Part shown: positions 34,401-44,486 of the stretch, piece after piece
How the letters are laid out: each line of letters opens with the position of its first letter
How positions within the stretch are numbered: the stretch's first letter is position 1
DNA from: G958296245 sp963664035
GTDB lineage: Bacteria; Chloroflexota; Dehalococcoidia; Lucifugimonadales; G958296245
Reading direction: 5' to 3'
DNA: 64,000 nucleotides
Assembly (NCBI GenBank): GCA_963664035.2
Contig: OY760867.2
Span: 186,001 to 250,000, forward strand
Made by a program: the position numbers and the translations under genes
Notes under the pieces: model-generated
Database searches by the model: none
Told to the model about the DNA's origin: nothing
Seen by the model: the letters and a program-made list of their open reading frames with translations, nothing else

Positions 34401-37400
34401 GCGCTCTTGCCCACCCCGTTGATCGCCTGCACCTGCGCCTCGTACGTCGTCTCCTCCGTCAGACCGCTGATCACGACACCGGTCACCGTGGAACTGTCGG
34501 ACGACCAGCTCTTAGCCCCATCGACCCTATACCTAATGTTGTAGCCCGTGATCGCAGACCCGTTGTCCGCGGGCGCCGTCCACGTCACTCTCAACGCCGT
34601 CTGAGGCGACGAGCCCGCGGGCGACACCGACGGCGCGTCCGGCTCGTTCGGCGGGTTCGTGATGTCGTCCGCGCTCGGCAACACCTCCGTGACGCCCGTG
34701 CCCGCGTCCGACCACGCCCCCGTACCCTCCGCGTTGCTCGCCCGCACGCGCGCCTCGTACTTCGAACCCGGCGTCAGGCCCGTTATCGTGTCGCTCGTCT
34801 CCGTCCCGTCGAACGACAGGTCCACCCACGACCCGCCAGCCAACCGGTACTCCACGTCGTAGTCCGTGATCGCCGGCTTCCCCGTCATGTCCGGCGCCGT
34901 CCACGACACGTCCAGCGTCCTGTAACGGTCGCTGCCCTGGAACAGGTCCGGCGCATCGGGCGCGGCCGGAGGCTCCGCAACGTCGTTGATGGTGATCGTC
35001 ACCGTGATGACCGCGTTTATCATGTCGTGGTCGGGGTCGTTCTGGTCCGCGTGGCTCGCAGTCACCGTGATGACGTGCGAGTGGCTCTGCTCGTAGTTAA
35101 GGTTCGCGCCCTGCCGCACCAGGATCTGCCCGGTGGTGGAGTTTATGGTGAACTCGCCGTGCTGGGTCCCGCCCTGGCCGCCTACCACCTGGTCCGAGGT
35201 CATGGCGTACGCCACCGCGTGACCGTCCGAGTCAACCGCCGGCAGAGAGCCGCTCACCGCCGTCCCGCCCGCAGCGTTCTCGGGCACCTCCACCGACGCC
35301 TTCTCGATAGCCCGCGTCCTGGTGGAGCCGCTCGTCGACCAACCGCTCTCCCCCTCGTCGTTGATCGCCTTCACCTGCACCTCGTAACGCGTCCCCTTCG
35401 CCAGACCGGCTATCGTCGTCGAGGTAGCCGTACCCGTGAAGCTATGGCTCGTCCAGGCGACCGTGCTCGTGCCCGTCTTCCTGTACCGCACGTCGTAGTC
35501 AGTGATAGCCGGCTTGCCCGTCATGTCCGGCGGCGTCCACCACACGTCCAGCGCGGCGCTGGGCGTGTCGGCGTTCTGCTTCATCGTCGGGCCGTCCGGC
35601 GCCGCCGGCGGCTCCGCAACGTCCGTCACATTGATCGTCACAGCTATCGTGTCGTCTATCGCCGCGTCCGGGTTGCCGGAGTCGTCCTCGTTGTCCGTCA
35701 CCTGCACCGTCACGCTGTACGTCGCCTTCGCCTCGTAGTCCAGCGCGGCCTTCACCGCGATACGGCCCGTGCCAGACCCTATCTCGAACTTCGCCGCGTC
35801 CGTCCCGGCCAGGCTGTACTCCAGCGTGTCTTTGTCCGCGTCCGAGGCGAGCACCGCCGCGCCAATGTTCGTACCCGCAGCCGAGTTCTCGGCTATGCTA
35901 CGCGTCGCCGAATCGCCCTCCGAGAACTCCGGCGTCTCGTTAACGTCCGTAACGTTGATGGTGACCGGCACCACGTAGTCGCCAGGCGCGTTCGGGTCCA
36001 CGCTCGCGCTCTGCACCCCGGCAGACGCCGCCCGCACCGTCACGATGACGCTGTAAGAGGTCTTGTTGCTCTCGTAGTCCAGCGTCGTCCCGGACTTCAC
36101 CTTCACCTGCCCCGTCGCGCTCTCGATCGTGAAGCTGCCCGCGTCCGTCCCGCTCAGGCTGTGGCTGTACGTGTACGCTGTCGAAGTCGCCGTCACCGCA
36201 GCGCCGACGTTCGTCCCGGCCGGCGAGTTCTCCGCGATCTCGCGCGTCACACCGCCGGCCCTCGTGATGGCGACGCCGGAGTTCGACCAATCGCCGTCGC
36301 CCTCGGCGTTCGACCCACGCACCTGCACGTCGTAGCTCTTACCAGCCGTCAGCCCCGTTATGCTCGTGCTGGTCGCCGTTCCCGTGAAGCCCAGGTCCGT
36401 CCAGCTCGAACCGCCCGACAGACGGTACTGCACGTCGTAGTCGGTGAGCGCCGGCTTGCCCGTCATGTCAGGCGCCGTCCACGACACGTCCAGCTTGCTC
36501 GTGGGCGTCGCCGCGTTCGCCGCAACGGTGACGACGGGCTTGGCCGGAGGCTCGGCAACGTCCGTAACGTAGACCGTCACCTCTATCGTGTCGTCAACGA
36601 CCGTGTCCGGGTTGTCGTCCTTGTCCTTGCGGTCGCTCACCTGCACGACGACGCTGTACGAGGTCTTCGCCTCGTAGTTGGGGACGTACCCCGTCTTGAC
36701 CTTCACCTGGCCCGTGTTCAGCCCAACGTCGAACTTGCCGCCGTCGGTCCCGCTCAGCGAGTAGTACAGCGTGTGGTTCTCGGTGTCCGTGGCGGTGACG
36801 GGGGCGCCTATGGCCGTGCCCGCCGCCGAGTTCTCCGCGATGCTCCGCGTAGTCGTCGCCGACGGGAACTCCGAGTGGACGTTCTTGTCCTGCGTCCGGG
36901 CGCTCCCGCTGGCCGACCATGCGCCGTCGCCCTCGTCGTTCACCGCCCGCACCTGCACGTCGTAGCTCGTGTCCTCCGTCAGACCCGTCAGCCTAGCGGT
37001 GGTCGCCGTTCCCGCGTGCGCCCAGGCGCTCCAGGTGGACGTGGCCGTCTTCTTGTACCGCAGGTCGTAGTCCGTGATCGCCGGCTTGCCCGTCACGTCC
37101 GGCGCCGTCCACGACACGTCCAGCTCCGTCTTCGGCGACGGCGAGTGCTGCCACACCGAAGGCGCGGCCGGCGCCGCCGGCGGCTCGGCAACGTCCGTCA
37201 CGTTGATCGTCACCGGGACGACGTAGTCGCCCGGCGCGTTCGGGTCGAGGCTCTGTGCGCCGGCCCCCTGGGACTTCGCGGCCGCCCTCACCGTCACGAT
37301 CACGCTGTACGAGATCGTGCCCGATTCGTAGTTGAGCGTCGTGCCGGACTTGACGGTTATCTGGCCCGTGGTGGATCCGATCTCGAACTTGCCTGCGTCC

Positions 37401-40400
37401 GTGCCGCTCAGGCTGTGGGTGTAGGTGTAGCTGGTGTTGGACGCCGTCACCGGCGAGCCCACGTTGGCGCCCGCCGCCGAGTTCTCGTCGACGCTGCGCG
37501 TGACGCCCCCGGCCTTGGTGATGGCGCTGCCGGAGTCGGACCAGGCCCCGTCGCCCTCGGCGTTCACCGCGCGAACCTGCACCTCGTAGCTCTTGCCGGA
37601 GGTCAGGCCAGTCAGCGCCGTGCTCGTGCCCATGCCCGTGAAGGATGCGTCGGTCCAGGTCGAATCGCCGTGCTTGCGGTACTGCACGTCGTAGTCGTCC
37701 ACCGCCGGCTTGCCCGACATCTGCGTGGTCGTCAGCGCCGTCCACGACACGTCGATCTTCGTCGTCGGCGTCGTGCCGTTGACGCTGACCGTCGGCGCGG
37801 ACATCTTCACCGGCGGCTCGGCAACGTCCGCCACGTTGATGGTCACCGGGACGACGTAGTCGCCCGGCGCGTTCGGGTCGACGGACTGTGCGCCGGCCCC
37901 CTGGGACTTCGCGGCCGCCCTCACCGTCACGATCACGCTGTACGAGATCGTGCCCGATTCGTAGTTGAGCGTCGTGCCGGACTTGACGGTTATCTGGCCC
38001 GTGGCGGAGCCGATCTCGAACTTGCCTGCGTCCGTGCCGCTCAGGCTGTGGGTGTAGGTGTAGCTGGTGCTGGTCGCCGTCACCGGCGAGCCCACGTTGG
38101 CGCCCGCCGCCGAGTTCTCGTCGATGCTGCGGGTGACGCCCCCGGCCTTGGTGATGGCGCTGCCGGAGTCCGACCATGCGCCGTCGCCCTCGGCGTTCAC
38201 CGCGCGAACCTGGACCTCGTAGCTCTTGCCGGAGGTCAGGCCCGTGAGCGCCGTGCTCGTGCCCATGCCCGTGAAGGATGCGTCGGCCCAGGTCGAGTCG
38301 CCGTGCTTGCGGTACTGCACGTCGTAGTCGTCCACCGCCGGCTTGCCCGACATCTGCGTGGTCGTCAGCGCCGTCCACGACACGTCGATCTTCGTCGTCG
38401 GCGTCGTGCCGTTGAGGACAACGGTCGGCGCGGACATCTTCACCGGCGGCTCGGCAACGTCCGTCACGTTGATGGTGACCGGGATGATCTTGACCGAGGA
38501 GAAGGTGTCGGAGCCGCCGGTCTGGACGGCGTCCACGTGTACCACGACGCTGTAGCTGCTCCTGGCCTCGTAGTCGGGGATGTTGCCCGTCTTCACCTTG
38601 ATCTGCCCGGTGGACGACTCTATCGTGAACTTGTCCTTATCCGTCCCCTCCAGGCGCATGGAAGCATCGTAGTCTTGTATGTCAATATGTGAGTTCACCG
38701 GCTGCCCCACGTTGGTCCCCGCCGCCGAGTTCTCGGCGACGGGGCGGGTGGCCGGGGCGGGGTCCGTGGTCCACGTGGCGGAATCCGACCAGTCGCCGTC
38801 GCCCTCGTCGTTCGCCGCCCGCACCCGCACGTCGTAGTTCGTGTTTGCTCCGGTCAGGCCCGTAACCGTCGTGCTGGTCGCCGTTCCGGTGTGCGCGAAG
38901 TCCGTCCAATCTGAGTCGCTGGCCTTCTTGTACTGCACGTCGTAGTCCGTGACGGGCGGCTTGCCCGACATCTGCGTGGCCGTCAGCGCCGTCCACGACA
39001 GGTCGAATCTGCCGTGGTAGTTCGACGAGGAGCGGCTCGCCGTCGGCACGGCCAGCTTCGGCGGAGGCTCGTTCACGTCCGTCACGTCGATCGTCACCGC
39101 TATCGTGTCGTCGATCGCGGTGTCCGCCGTGCCGTCGGCCTTCTTCTTGTCCGTGACGTGTACCGTCACGCTGTACGATGTCTTCGCCTCGTAGTCCGGG
39201 ATGTTCCCCGCCTTGACAGTTATCTGCCCCGTGCCGGAGCCGATGTCGAACTTGCTCGCGTCCGTGCCCGTCAGCGAGTAGGTCAGGGTGTCGCTCTCCG
39301 GGTCCGTAGCCGTCACCACCGCGCCCACGCTGGTACCCGCCGCAGAGTTCTCGGCGACGCTGCGGGTGGCCGTCGCGTCGCTGAACTCCGGCGCTTCGTT
39401 CACGTCCGTCACGTTGATCGTCACCGGGATGGTGTAGTCGCCCGGCGCGTTCGGGTCCAGGCTCTGCGCGTTGGCCCCCTGCGCCTTCGCTGCCACCGCT
39501 ACCTCTACCGTCACGCCGTACGACGTCTTCGTCTCGTAGTCCAGGCTCGTTCCCGTGCCGACGGCTATCTGGCCGGTGGACGTGCCGATGCTGAACTTGT
39601 CCTTGTCCGTTCCGTCCAGGCTGTAGGTATACGTGTAGCTGGCATTGGCAGTAGCCGCGACCGCCGCGCCGACGCTGGTCCCGGCGGCGGAGTTCTCGGC
39701 AATGCTGCGGGTAACGGCGTTGGCGTCGGTTATGCCCGTGCCGGAGTCCGACCAGTCTCCGTCGCCCTCGGCGTTCCCGGCCCGCACCTGCACCTCGTAG
39801 CTCTTCCCCGTGGTGAGGCTGCTCAGCGTCGCGCTGAGGGTCGTGCTCTTGGTGTTGTCCGTCAATTCCGTCCAAGTGGAATCGCCGGTCTTCTTGTACC
39901 GGACGTCGTAGTCGTCCACGGCCGGCTTGCCCGTCATGGTCGGGGCCGTCCACGACGCGTTCAGCTCGGTCGCAGGGTCCGTGCCGTGGGCCACCGTCGG
40001 CGCGGACATCTTGGCCGGCGGCTCGTTGACGTCCGTCACGTTGATGGTCACGGCGATGGTGTCGTCGGTGGTGGCCGTCGTCTCGGTGTCTCCGTCGTCA
40101 TCCTTCCCGTCCGTGACGTTCACCGTCACGCTGTAGGAGGTCTTCGCCTCGTAGTTCGGGATGTTGCCGCTCTTGACCGTTATCTGCCCCGTGCCGCTGC
40201 CGATGCCGAACTTGCTCGCGTCCGTGCCCGTCAGGCTGTACGTAAGCGTGTCGCTCTCGGGGTCGGTGGCCGTCACCGCCGCCCCGACGTTGGCGTTGGC
40301 GGCCGAGTTCTCCGCGATGCTCCGAGACGCCGTGGCCGACGAGAACGAGGGCGCCTCGTTGCCCTGGGTCGTCCCCTTGCCGCTGTCCGAGTACGGGCTG

Positions 40401-43294
40401 CTCCCGCGGGAGTTGGTGGCCTGCACCTGCACCTCGTATTCGGTCTTGGGGTCCAGCCCCGTCAGCGTCGCCGACGTTCCGACGCCGGAGTGGCTGAAGG
40501 ACGACCACTGGCCTGCGGAGGTCTTCTTGTATATCACGCTGTAGCCGGTCACGTCGGGCACGGCGAAGGGCTTGGTCCAGGACACGTTCAGCCGGGTGCC
40601 GGGGTTGCCGGAGTTGTTGCTCACCGTCGGCGCGCCGGGCTTGTAGGGCCTGCCGGACACGCCCGTCTTGATGTGCAGCGCATTGCCCCATATCTTGGGA
40701 CAGCCCACGTCGCTTGCCTCCATCCCGAGCGCGACGTCGTACTTCGTGTTCTCCTTCAGCCCCCAGACGTTCCCGTTCCTGTTGCCGTTGCCTCCCGGCA
40801 GCCCCGATGTTTCGGTCCAGCTCGTCGTTCCCGATTCCCTGTGACGGGCATGAACTTTTGCGCTCAGGGACTGTACGCGATAGCTGATATTGAACCCATA
40901 GTTCGCGGTCCCGCTGTCGAACTTCACCGCTTCCTTGGCGGAAACATTGGTGGGGTAGCCCAGGACGTTGCAGGTGCTGTAGTTGTTGTCCCACGCGACG
41001 GTGAACTGGAACTCGAGAGAGACCGATTCCCAGTCCGTCGCCGAGGCGGTGTAGGTCAGCTCCGCGTCATGGCTGACCTGCGTCGGCACAGTTCCGCTGA
41101 GGACGCGGGTGCTGGCGTTGAAGCTGAGCCATGAGGGAAGGCTGCCGGACACCGCGTAGGTGGGCGTCACGCCGGAACTGCTGACCGCCGGCAGCGTGTA
41201 GCTCACGTCCTTGGTATCGAACCAGTCGCTCAGGACCATCTTGTCGGTGATCTCGCTGACGCCGAACGCCAGGGTGGGATTCACGATCTCGATATAAAAG
41301 CTCCTGGAACCGGAGTCGCCGTAAAGGCTGGAGGCGTAGTACGTATAAGAGCTTCTGGTCGTCCTGGCCGAAGGCGTGCCGGTGATCTTGCGGTTGGAGC
41401 TGCTGAAGCTCAGCCCGGAAGGCAGGGTGCTCATGCTGTATTGGGTTGCGCCCGACACGTATGGAAGCTGGAAATCGACGGCAACGCCCCTGGTCCAGGT
41501 CTGGTCCGAGATGTTCGGCACGGAGAGGAGGTCTTGGGCGCTGGCCTGCTCCTCGGCCGCCAGCACCATGATGCCGAACCGGAGCGTGGCGGTGTCCGCG
41601 CCGTCGGTAGCGCTGTAGCGGTACGTGGCCTTGGTCGACGTCGCCGTGGGCGTGCCGCTTATGGTGCGCGCCGAGGCGTCGAACGAGAGGCCGTCGGGCA
41701 GCGTGGGCGAGAGCGAGTAGGTCGTCGTGCCGTTGCCGCCCGTCGCGGCGGGCAGCGTCAGGGTATTTATGGCCAGGTCCGTGATATAGAACTGGTCGGC
41801 GATGGCCGCGCCGCCGAAGGAGAGCCCCGGCGTGGTCGTGGCCGGCGTGCTCGTGGCAATGGGCGTCGGCGTCGGCGTGGGAGTCGCCTCGAACGGCCCC
41901 GCGGCCGGAGAGTTGCGCCAGCCGCTGTCGCCGGCGGAGTTGCGGGCGCGCACCCCCACGACGTACGTCTCGTCGTTATCGACGCCCCTGATCGTGATGC
42001 TCTCGTCCGGGTGGTTGAGGTCCGCAAGGCTCCAGCTCTGCTTGCCGTCCGAGCTGTAGGTGACGTGGTAGCTGGTCGCCCCGTCCACCGCCGGCCAGCT
42101 CGCCGTCAGCACGCTGTTAGTCCGCGACACCGACACAGAGGACGGCCTTGCGGGCGGCTTGACCGGCTTCGGCGCGGGCGTAGCCGTCGGGTCGGGCCGC
42201 GTCGTGGGCGGCGTGTACGGCCCGGCGGCCGGCGAGTTGCGCCAGCCGCTGTCGCCGGCCGAGTTGCGGGCGCGCACCCCCACGATGTACGTCTTGCCGT
42301 TCGAGACGCCCTTGATCGTGATGCTCGTGCCGGAGTGGTTCAGCGCCGCCAGGCTCCAGCTTCCCCCGCCGTCCGAGCTATAGGTGACGTGGTAGCTAGC
42401 CGCCCCGTCCACCGAGGGCCAGCTCGCCGTCAGCGTCCCGTCGGCCCGCGACACCGACACCGACGACGGCGTGGCCGGCGGCGTCCCGGTCGATCCGAAC
42501 GGCCCGGCGGACGGCGAGTTGCGCCAGCCGCTGTCGCCGGCGGAGTTGCGGGCGCGAACGCCCACGATGTACGTCTTGGCGTTATCGACGCCGCCGATGG
42601 TGATGCTCGTGCCGGAGTGGTTCAGCGCCGCCAGGCTCCAACTGCCCCCGCCGTTCGAGCTGTAGGTGACGTGGTAGCTGGTAGCCCCGTCCACCGCCGC
42701 CCAGCTCGCCGCCAGCGCCCCGTCGGCCCGCGACACCGACACTGACGACGGCGTGGCGGGCGGCGACGTGGGCGGCTCGGGCGTCGGCGTGGGCGTAGGC
42801 TCAGGGGTGGGTTCGGGCGTGGGCGTAGGCTCAGGGGTGGGTTCGGGCGTAGGCGTAGGCGTCGGCTTGGGCGGTACGAACGGCCCGGCGGCCGGCGAGT
42901 TGCGCCAGCCGCTGTCGCCGGCGGAGTTGCGGGCGCGAACGCCCACGATGTACGTCTTGGCGTTATCGACGCCGCCGATGGCGATGCTTGTGCCCGTGTG
43001 GTTCAGCGCCGCCAGGCTCCAACTGCCCCCGCCGTTCGAGCTGTAGGTGACGTGGTAGCTGGCCGCGCCATCCACGGCGGCCCAGCTCGCCGTCAACGAG
43101 CCGTCGGCCCGCGACACCGACACCGACGACGGCGTGGCGGGCGGCTTGGCCGTGTCCGCCGCCTCCGCGCCCGGCGCCCCGACGGGCAGGAAGGCCCCCG
43201 CCATCAGCGCCAATAGCAAGGCCGGCATGAGCAATCGCCTCATGCCGGCCTTGATGCTGTGCGCAACGTGCCTCGTATAGCTCACGAACTTCAT
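31424..43294 (-). CDS. Giant cadherin/FN3 surface protein 1 (3956 aa)
   Basis: A signal peptide (1 to about 45, with the core RRLLMPALLLALMAGAFLP) is followed by four FN3-like domains with the motif PATPSSVSVSR, split by a Pro/Thr/Glu stalk, and then three putative-Ig domains (LPxGLSF...SGTP). The bulk is alternating FN3 domains (SWTAPDMTGKPAITDYDV) and about 15 cadherin-like repeats (AENSAAGTxVG, ATDxDGDxLxYSL, DYExKxSYSVTV, DVxEPP), whose acidic residues suit calcium binding. It ends with one more Ig-like domain, a membrane helix (VNWLWLLLALLLVVLWIVY) and the basic tail RRRRLKHNPV. Likely a long calcium-stiffened adhesin held on the cell membrane. The promoter is at 43345-43373. Confidence 0.9.
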   Translation of the reverse strand: MKFVSYTRHVAHSIKAGMRRLLMPALLLALMAGAFLPVGAPGAEAADTAKPPATPSSVSVSRADGSLTASWAAVDGAASYHVTYSSNGGGSWSLAALNHTGTSIAIGGVDNAKTYIVGVRARNSAGDSGWRNSPAAGPFVPPKPTPTPTPEPTPEPTPTPEPTPEPTPTPTPEPPTSPPATPSSVSVSRADGALAASWAAVDGATSYHVTYSSNGGGSWSLAALNHSGTSITIGGVDNAKTYIVGVRARNSAGDSGWRNSPSAGPFGSTGTPPATPSSVSVSRADGTLTASWPSVDGAASYHVTYSSDGGGSWSLAALNHSGTSITIKGVSNGKTYIVGVRARNSAGDSGWRNSPAAGPYTPPTTRPDPTATPAPKPVKPPARPSSVSVSRTNSVLTASWPAVDGATSYHVTYSSDGKQSWSLADLNHPDESITIRGVDNDETYVVGVRARNSAGDSGWRNSPAAGPFEATPTPTPTPIATSTPATTTPGLSFGGAAIADQFYITDLAINTLTLPAATGGNGTTTYSLSPTLPDGLSFDASARTISGTPTATSTKATYRYSATDGADTATLRFGIMVLAAEEQASAQDLLSVPNISDQTWTRGVAVDFQLPYVSGATQYSMSTLPSGLSFSSSNRKITGTPSARTTRSSYTYYASSLYGDSGSRSFYIEIVNPTLAFGVSEITDKMVLSDWFDTKDVSYTLPAVSSSGVTPTYAVSGSLPSWLSFNASTRVLSGTVPTQVSHDAELTYTASATDWESVSLEFQFTVAWDNNYSTCNVLGYPTNVSAKEAVKFDSGTANYGFNISYRVQSLSAKVHARHRESGTTSWTETSGLPGGNGNRNGNVWGLKENTKYDVALGMEASDVGCPKIWGNALHIKTGVSGRPYKPGAPTVSNNSGNPGTRLNVSWTKPFAVPDVTGYSVIYKKTSAGQWSSFSHSGVGTSATLTGLDPKTEYEVQVQATNSRGSSPYSDSGKGTTQGNEAPSFSSATASRSIAENSAANANVGAAVTATDPESDTLTYSLTGTDASKFGIGSGTGQITVKSGNIPNYEAKTSYSVTVNVTDGKDDDGDTETTATTDDTIAVTINVTDVNEPPAKMSAPTVAHGTDPATELNASWTAPTMTGKPAVDDYDVRYKKTGDSTWTELTDNTKSTTLSATLSSLTTGKSYEVQVRAGNAEGDGDWSDSGTGITDANAVTRSIAENSAAGTSVGAAVAATANASYTYTYSLDGTDKDKFSIGTSTGQIAVGTGTSLDYETKTSYGVTVEVAVAAKAQGANAQSLDPNAPGDYTIPVTINVTDVNEAPEFSDATATRSVAENSAAGTSVGAVVTATDPESDTLTYSLTGTDASKFDIGSGTGQITVKAGNIPDYEAKTSYSVTVHVTDKKKADGTADTAIDDTIAVTIDVTDVNEPPPKLAVPTASRSSSNYHGRFDLSWTALTATQMSGKPPVTDYDVQYKKASDSDWTDFAHTGTATSTTVTGLTGANTNYDVRVRAANDEGDGDWSDSATWTTDPAPATRPVAENSAAGTNVGQPVNSHIDIQDYDASMRLEGTDKDKFTIESSTGQIKVKTGNIPDYEARSSYSVVVHVDAVQTGGSDTFSSVKIIPVTINVTDVAEPPVKMSAPTVVLNGTTPTTKIDVSWTALTTTQMSGKPAVDDYDVQYRKHGDSTWADASFTGMGTSTALTGLTSGKSYEVQVRAVNAEGDGAWSDSGSAITKAGGVTRSIDENSAAGANVGSPVTATSTSYTYTHSLSGTDAGKFEIGSATGQITVKSGTTLNYESGTISYSVIVTVRAAAKSQGAGAQSVDPNAPGDYVVPVTINVADVAEPPVKMSAPTVSVNGTTPTTKIDVSWTALTTTQMSGKPAVDDYDVQYRKHGDSTWTDASFTGMGTSTALTGLTSGKSYEVQVRAVNAEGDGAWSDSGSAITKAGGVTRSVDENSAAGANVGSPVTASNTSYTYTHSLSGTDAGKFEIGSTTGQITVKSGTTLNYESGTISYSVIVTVRAAAKSQGAGAQSLDPNAPGDYVVPVTINVTDVAEPPAAPAAPSVWQHSPSPKTELDVSWTAPDVTGKPAITDYDLRYKKTATSTWSAWAHAGTATTARLTGLTEDTSYDVQVRAVNDEGDGAWSASGSARTQDKNVHSEFPSATTTRSIAENSAAGTAIGAPVTATDTENHTLYYSLSGTDGGKFDVGLNTGQVKVKTGYVPNYEAKTSYSVVVQVSDRKDKDDNPDTVVDDTIEVTVYVTDVAEPPAKPVVTVAANAATPTSKLDVSWTAPDMTGKPALTDYDVQYRLSGGSSWTDLGFTGTATSTSITGLTAGKSYDVQVRGSNAEGDGDWSNSGVAITRAGGVTREIAENSPAGTNVGAAVTATSTAYTYSHSLSGTDAGSFTIESATGQVKVKSGTTLDYESNKTSYSVIVTVRAASAGVQSASVDPNAPGDYVVPVTINVTDVNETPEFSEGDSATRSIAENSAAGTNIGAAVLASDADKDTLEYSLAGTDAAKFEIGSGTGRIAVKAALDYEAKATYSVTVQVTDNEDDSGNPDAAIDDTIAVTINVTDVAEPPAAPDGPTMKQNADTPSAALDVWWTPPDMTGKPAITDYDVRYRKTGTSTVAWTSHSFTGTATSTTIAGLAKGTRYEVQVKAINDEGESGWSTSGSTRTRAIEKASVEVPENAAGGTAVSGSLPAVDSDGHAVAYAMTSDQVVGGQGGTQHGEFTINSTTGQILVRQGANLNYEQSHSHVITVTASHADQNDPDHDMINAVITVTITINDVAEPPAAPDAPDLFQGSDRYRTLDVSWTAPDMTGKPAITDYDVEYRLAGGSWVDLSFDGTETSDTITGLTPGSKYEARVRASNAEGTGAWSDAGTGVTEVLPSADDITNPPNEPDAPSVSPAGSSPQTALRVTWTAPADNGSAITGYNIRYRVDGAKSWSSDSSTVTGVVISGLTEETTYEAQVQAINGVGKSAWSDSGTGSTTAYPAATVVDEYQAAPVQQQGPIESRPAAQSNGDAKLKTKTGLTFRVAENSPADTSVGTPVEATDSDGDALTWSITGADEFTIDAATGQIMVASGAVLDYESVRSYSVTVGVSDGLDADGNADASVDDTTDVTILVTDVAEPPARPDAPSVSENADAPTSALTVGWAAPGNGGGPAITGYDLRYRAKGAGSWQSDSSTATGAVISGLASGTSYEVQVRAVNDEGASEWSASGEGATEEGATEKANAAPTFPSGVARSVSENAAAGTLVGDPVTATDADGDALSYSLSGASEFAIDAGTGQISVAAGAVLDYETKSSYAVTVSASDGSADATVAVTIRVTDVDESAAVAFTSGSVTRQVSENAVAGTLVGDPVTAEGDGLSYTLGGASEFAIDAGTGQISVVTGAVLDHETKSSYGVTVRASGRSSDASISVTIGVTDVDEPPSRPDAPSVSAAASAPTSALSVGWDAPSNGGGPAITGYELRYRAEGDTSWTTVGSTATSVAITGLASGTTYEAQVRAINDEGASEWSESGAGATAKPNAAPTFPSGMARQVAENSAAGTPVGEPVAAVDADGDALSYTLSGASEFAIDAETGQISVAAGVVLDHETVHSYVVTVSVSDGVHAEVAVKVTIRVADVDEPPSRPDAPSVSAAAVTPTSALSVGWDAPANGGGPAITGYDLRYRAEGASGWTSHPVVGTVTGAAIAGLESDTTYEAQVRAINDEGASEWSESGAGATAKPNAAPAFPSGASREIAENSAAGTAVGGPVTATDADGDALSYGLSGASEFAIDAETGQISVASGAVLDYETKSSYAVTVSVSDGLDADGNADAAVDATVSVTIGVTDVDESVAAPNGPPSVTAPGDKEYRQGETIASFAIAVADPDGDAVSVSLTGLPGGLSYSGGKVSGTVSSDATTATYTVTITASDGVNAAVTAEFDIEVSEPGALVLLADLSLVNWLWLLLALLLVVLWIVYRRRRLKHNPV
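37221..38486 (-). repeat. Internal 633-bp tandem duplication in giant gene 1
   Basis: Two adjacent copies of a cadherin-plus-FN3 module, offset by 633 bp (211 codons), are almost identical at DNA level, for example from ACGTAGTCGCCCGGCGCG at 37221 and 37854 onwards. The length keeps the reading frame. It is the clearest recent module gain within this gene. Confidence 0.75.
42783..42855 (-). repeat. Pro/Thr/Glu stalk repeats in giant gene 1
   Basis: About two and a half copies of a 30-bp unit encode the PTPTPEPTPE stalk near the N-terminus. Copy-number change would lengthen or shorten the stalk in frame. Confidence 0.65.
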
Positions 43295-43344
43295 CGACTT
43301 CCCCCTTGCCGAGTCAAGTTCCCGTCAACAACGTTCCGCGGGGC

Positions 43345-43373
43345 ATACTACTCCGTGACAAAATGATTGTCAA
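43345..43373 (-). promoter_or_regulatory. Promoter of giant gene 1
   Basis: On the minus strand TTGACA and TAGTAT are separated by exactly 17 bp, ending about 50 bp before the start codon. The same boxes and spacing, with similar surrounding sequence, stand before giant gene 2 at 58762-58790. Conservation between paralogs supports it. Confidence 0.75.
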
Positions 43374-43731
43374 CCCCTGATTTACCCTAATCAACCATAC
43401 CCTCGTCAAACAGCCATGGCGCTAACGAATGCCCTGAGTACGATTGCCCTGAGTACGGTTGACGTGATTACGATTGACGTAGGGGCGGGTTTCAAACCCG
43501 CCCTCGGCCCCTGCCCATCGATGCGACGCCCATGCCAGGGCGACCCAATTCCCATCCCCCTGTGCGGCCTTCCCCAGGCGCAACCCCGTCATCCCAACCG
43601 CAACCCCCGTCACCCCAACCGCAACCCCATCATCCCAACCCAAATCCCCCACCTCCAGATTCGGCGCCATATCTATCGGCCATCACCCCGTAGGGGCTGG
43701 TTTCAAACCAGCCCTCCCCTTGCCGTAGAGC

Positions 43732-43946
43732 GCACCCCCGTCATCCCAACCGCACCCCTGTCATCCCAACCGCAACCCCCGTCACCCCAACCGCAACCCC
43801 CGTCATCCCAACCGCACCCCTGTCATCCCAACCGCACCCCTGTCATCCCAACCGCACCCCTGTCATCCCAACCGCACCCCTGTCATCCCAACCGCACCCC
43901 TGTCATCCCAACCGCACCCCTGTCATCCCAACCGCACCCCTGTCAT
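43732..43946. repeat. 20-bp tandem repeat array 1
   Basis: The unit is TGTCATCCCAACCGCACCCC. Six perfect copies run from 43821 to 43940, preceded by about four to five variants. It passes straight into the CATTCCGAGCGCAGCGAGGA repeat. There are no spacers, so it is not a CRISPR array. Confidence 0.9.
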
Positions 43947-44200
43947 TCCGAGCGCAGCGAGGAATCTAAGGGCGTCTCCCTACAATTGATGTTGGATTCG
44001 CGGGCAAGGTCTTAGATTCTTCACTCCGCTGCGCTACGTTCAGAATGACAATATGGGGTGGCTCTCACGATTCAACTCATGGAGACTGAACAGTTACCCC
44101 CAAATCCCCCACCTCCAGATTCAGCGCCATATCTATCGGCCATCACCCCGTAGGGGCTGGTTTCAAACCAGCCCTCCCCTTGCCGTAGAGCACAACCCCG

Positions 44201-44310
44201 TCACCCCAACCGTACCCCTGTCATTCCGAGCGCACCCCTGTCATCCCAACCGCACCCCTGTCATCCCAACCGCACCCCTGTCATCCCAACCGCACCCCTG
44301 TCATTCCGAG
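44201..44310. repeat. 20-bp tandem repeat array 2
   Basis: A shorter array of the same 20-bp unit (three perfect copies plus variants), again followed by CATTCCGAGCGCAGCGAGGA. It is part of the duplicated block described for 43295-44552. Confidence 0.85.
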
Positions 44311-44486
44311 CGCAGCGAGGAATCTAAGGGCGTCTCCCTACAATCGACGTTGGACTCGCGGGCAGTGTCCTTAGATTCCCTTCGGCTGTGGGCGCCACAT
44401 CGACGGCAGGGGCCTGGGAGGGCGGGTTTGAAACCCGCCCCTACGTGAGACTGGACGGCTGCGCCCTGGGACAGGCAACCGCAAAC

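Noticed and set aside
31436..38692. An open frame of over 2400 codons on the plus strand, antisense to giant gene 1 (and a similar one at 48634-53724 opposite giant gene 2).
   Set aside because: The composition is Arg/His/Val-rich with no recognisable domain, as expected from the mirror of a GC-rich repetitive gene with strong codon bias. The minus strand carries the clear cadherin and FN3 modules, signal peptide, anchor and promoter.
43732..43946. The 20-bp array as a CRISPR locus.
   Set aside because: The repeats are directly joined with no spacers.
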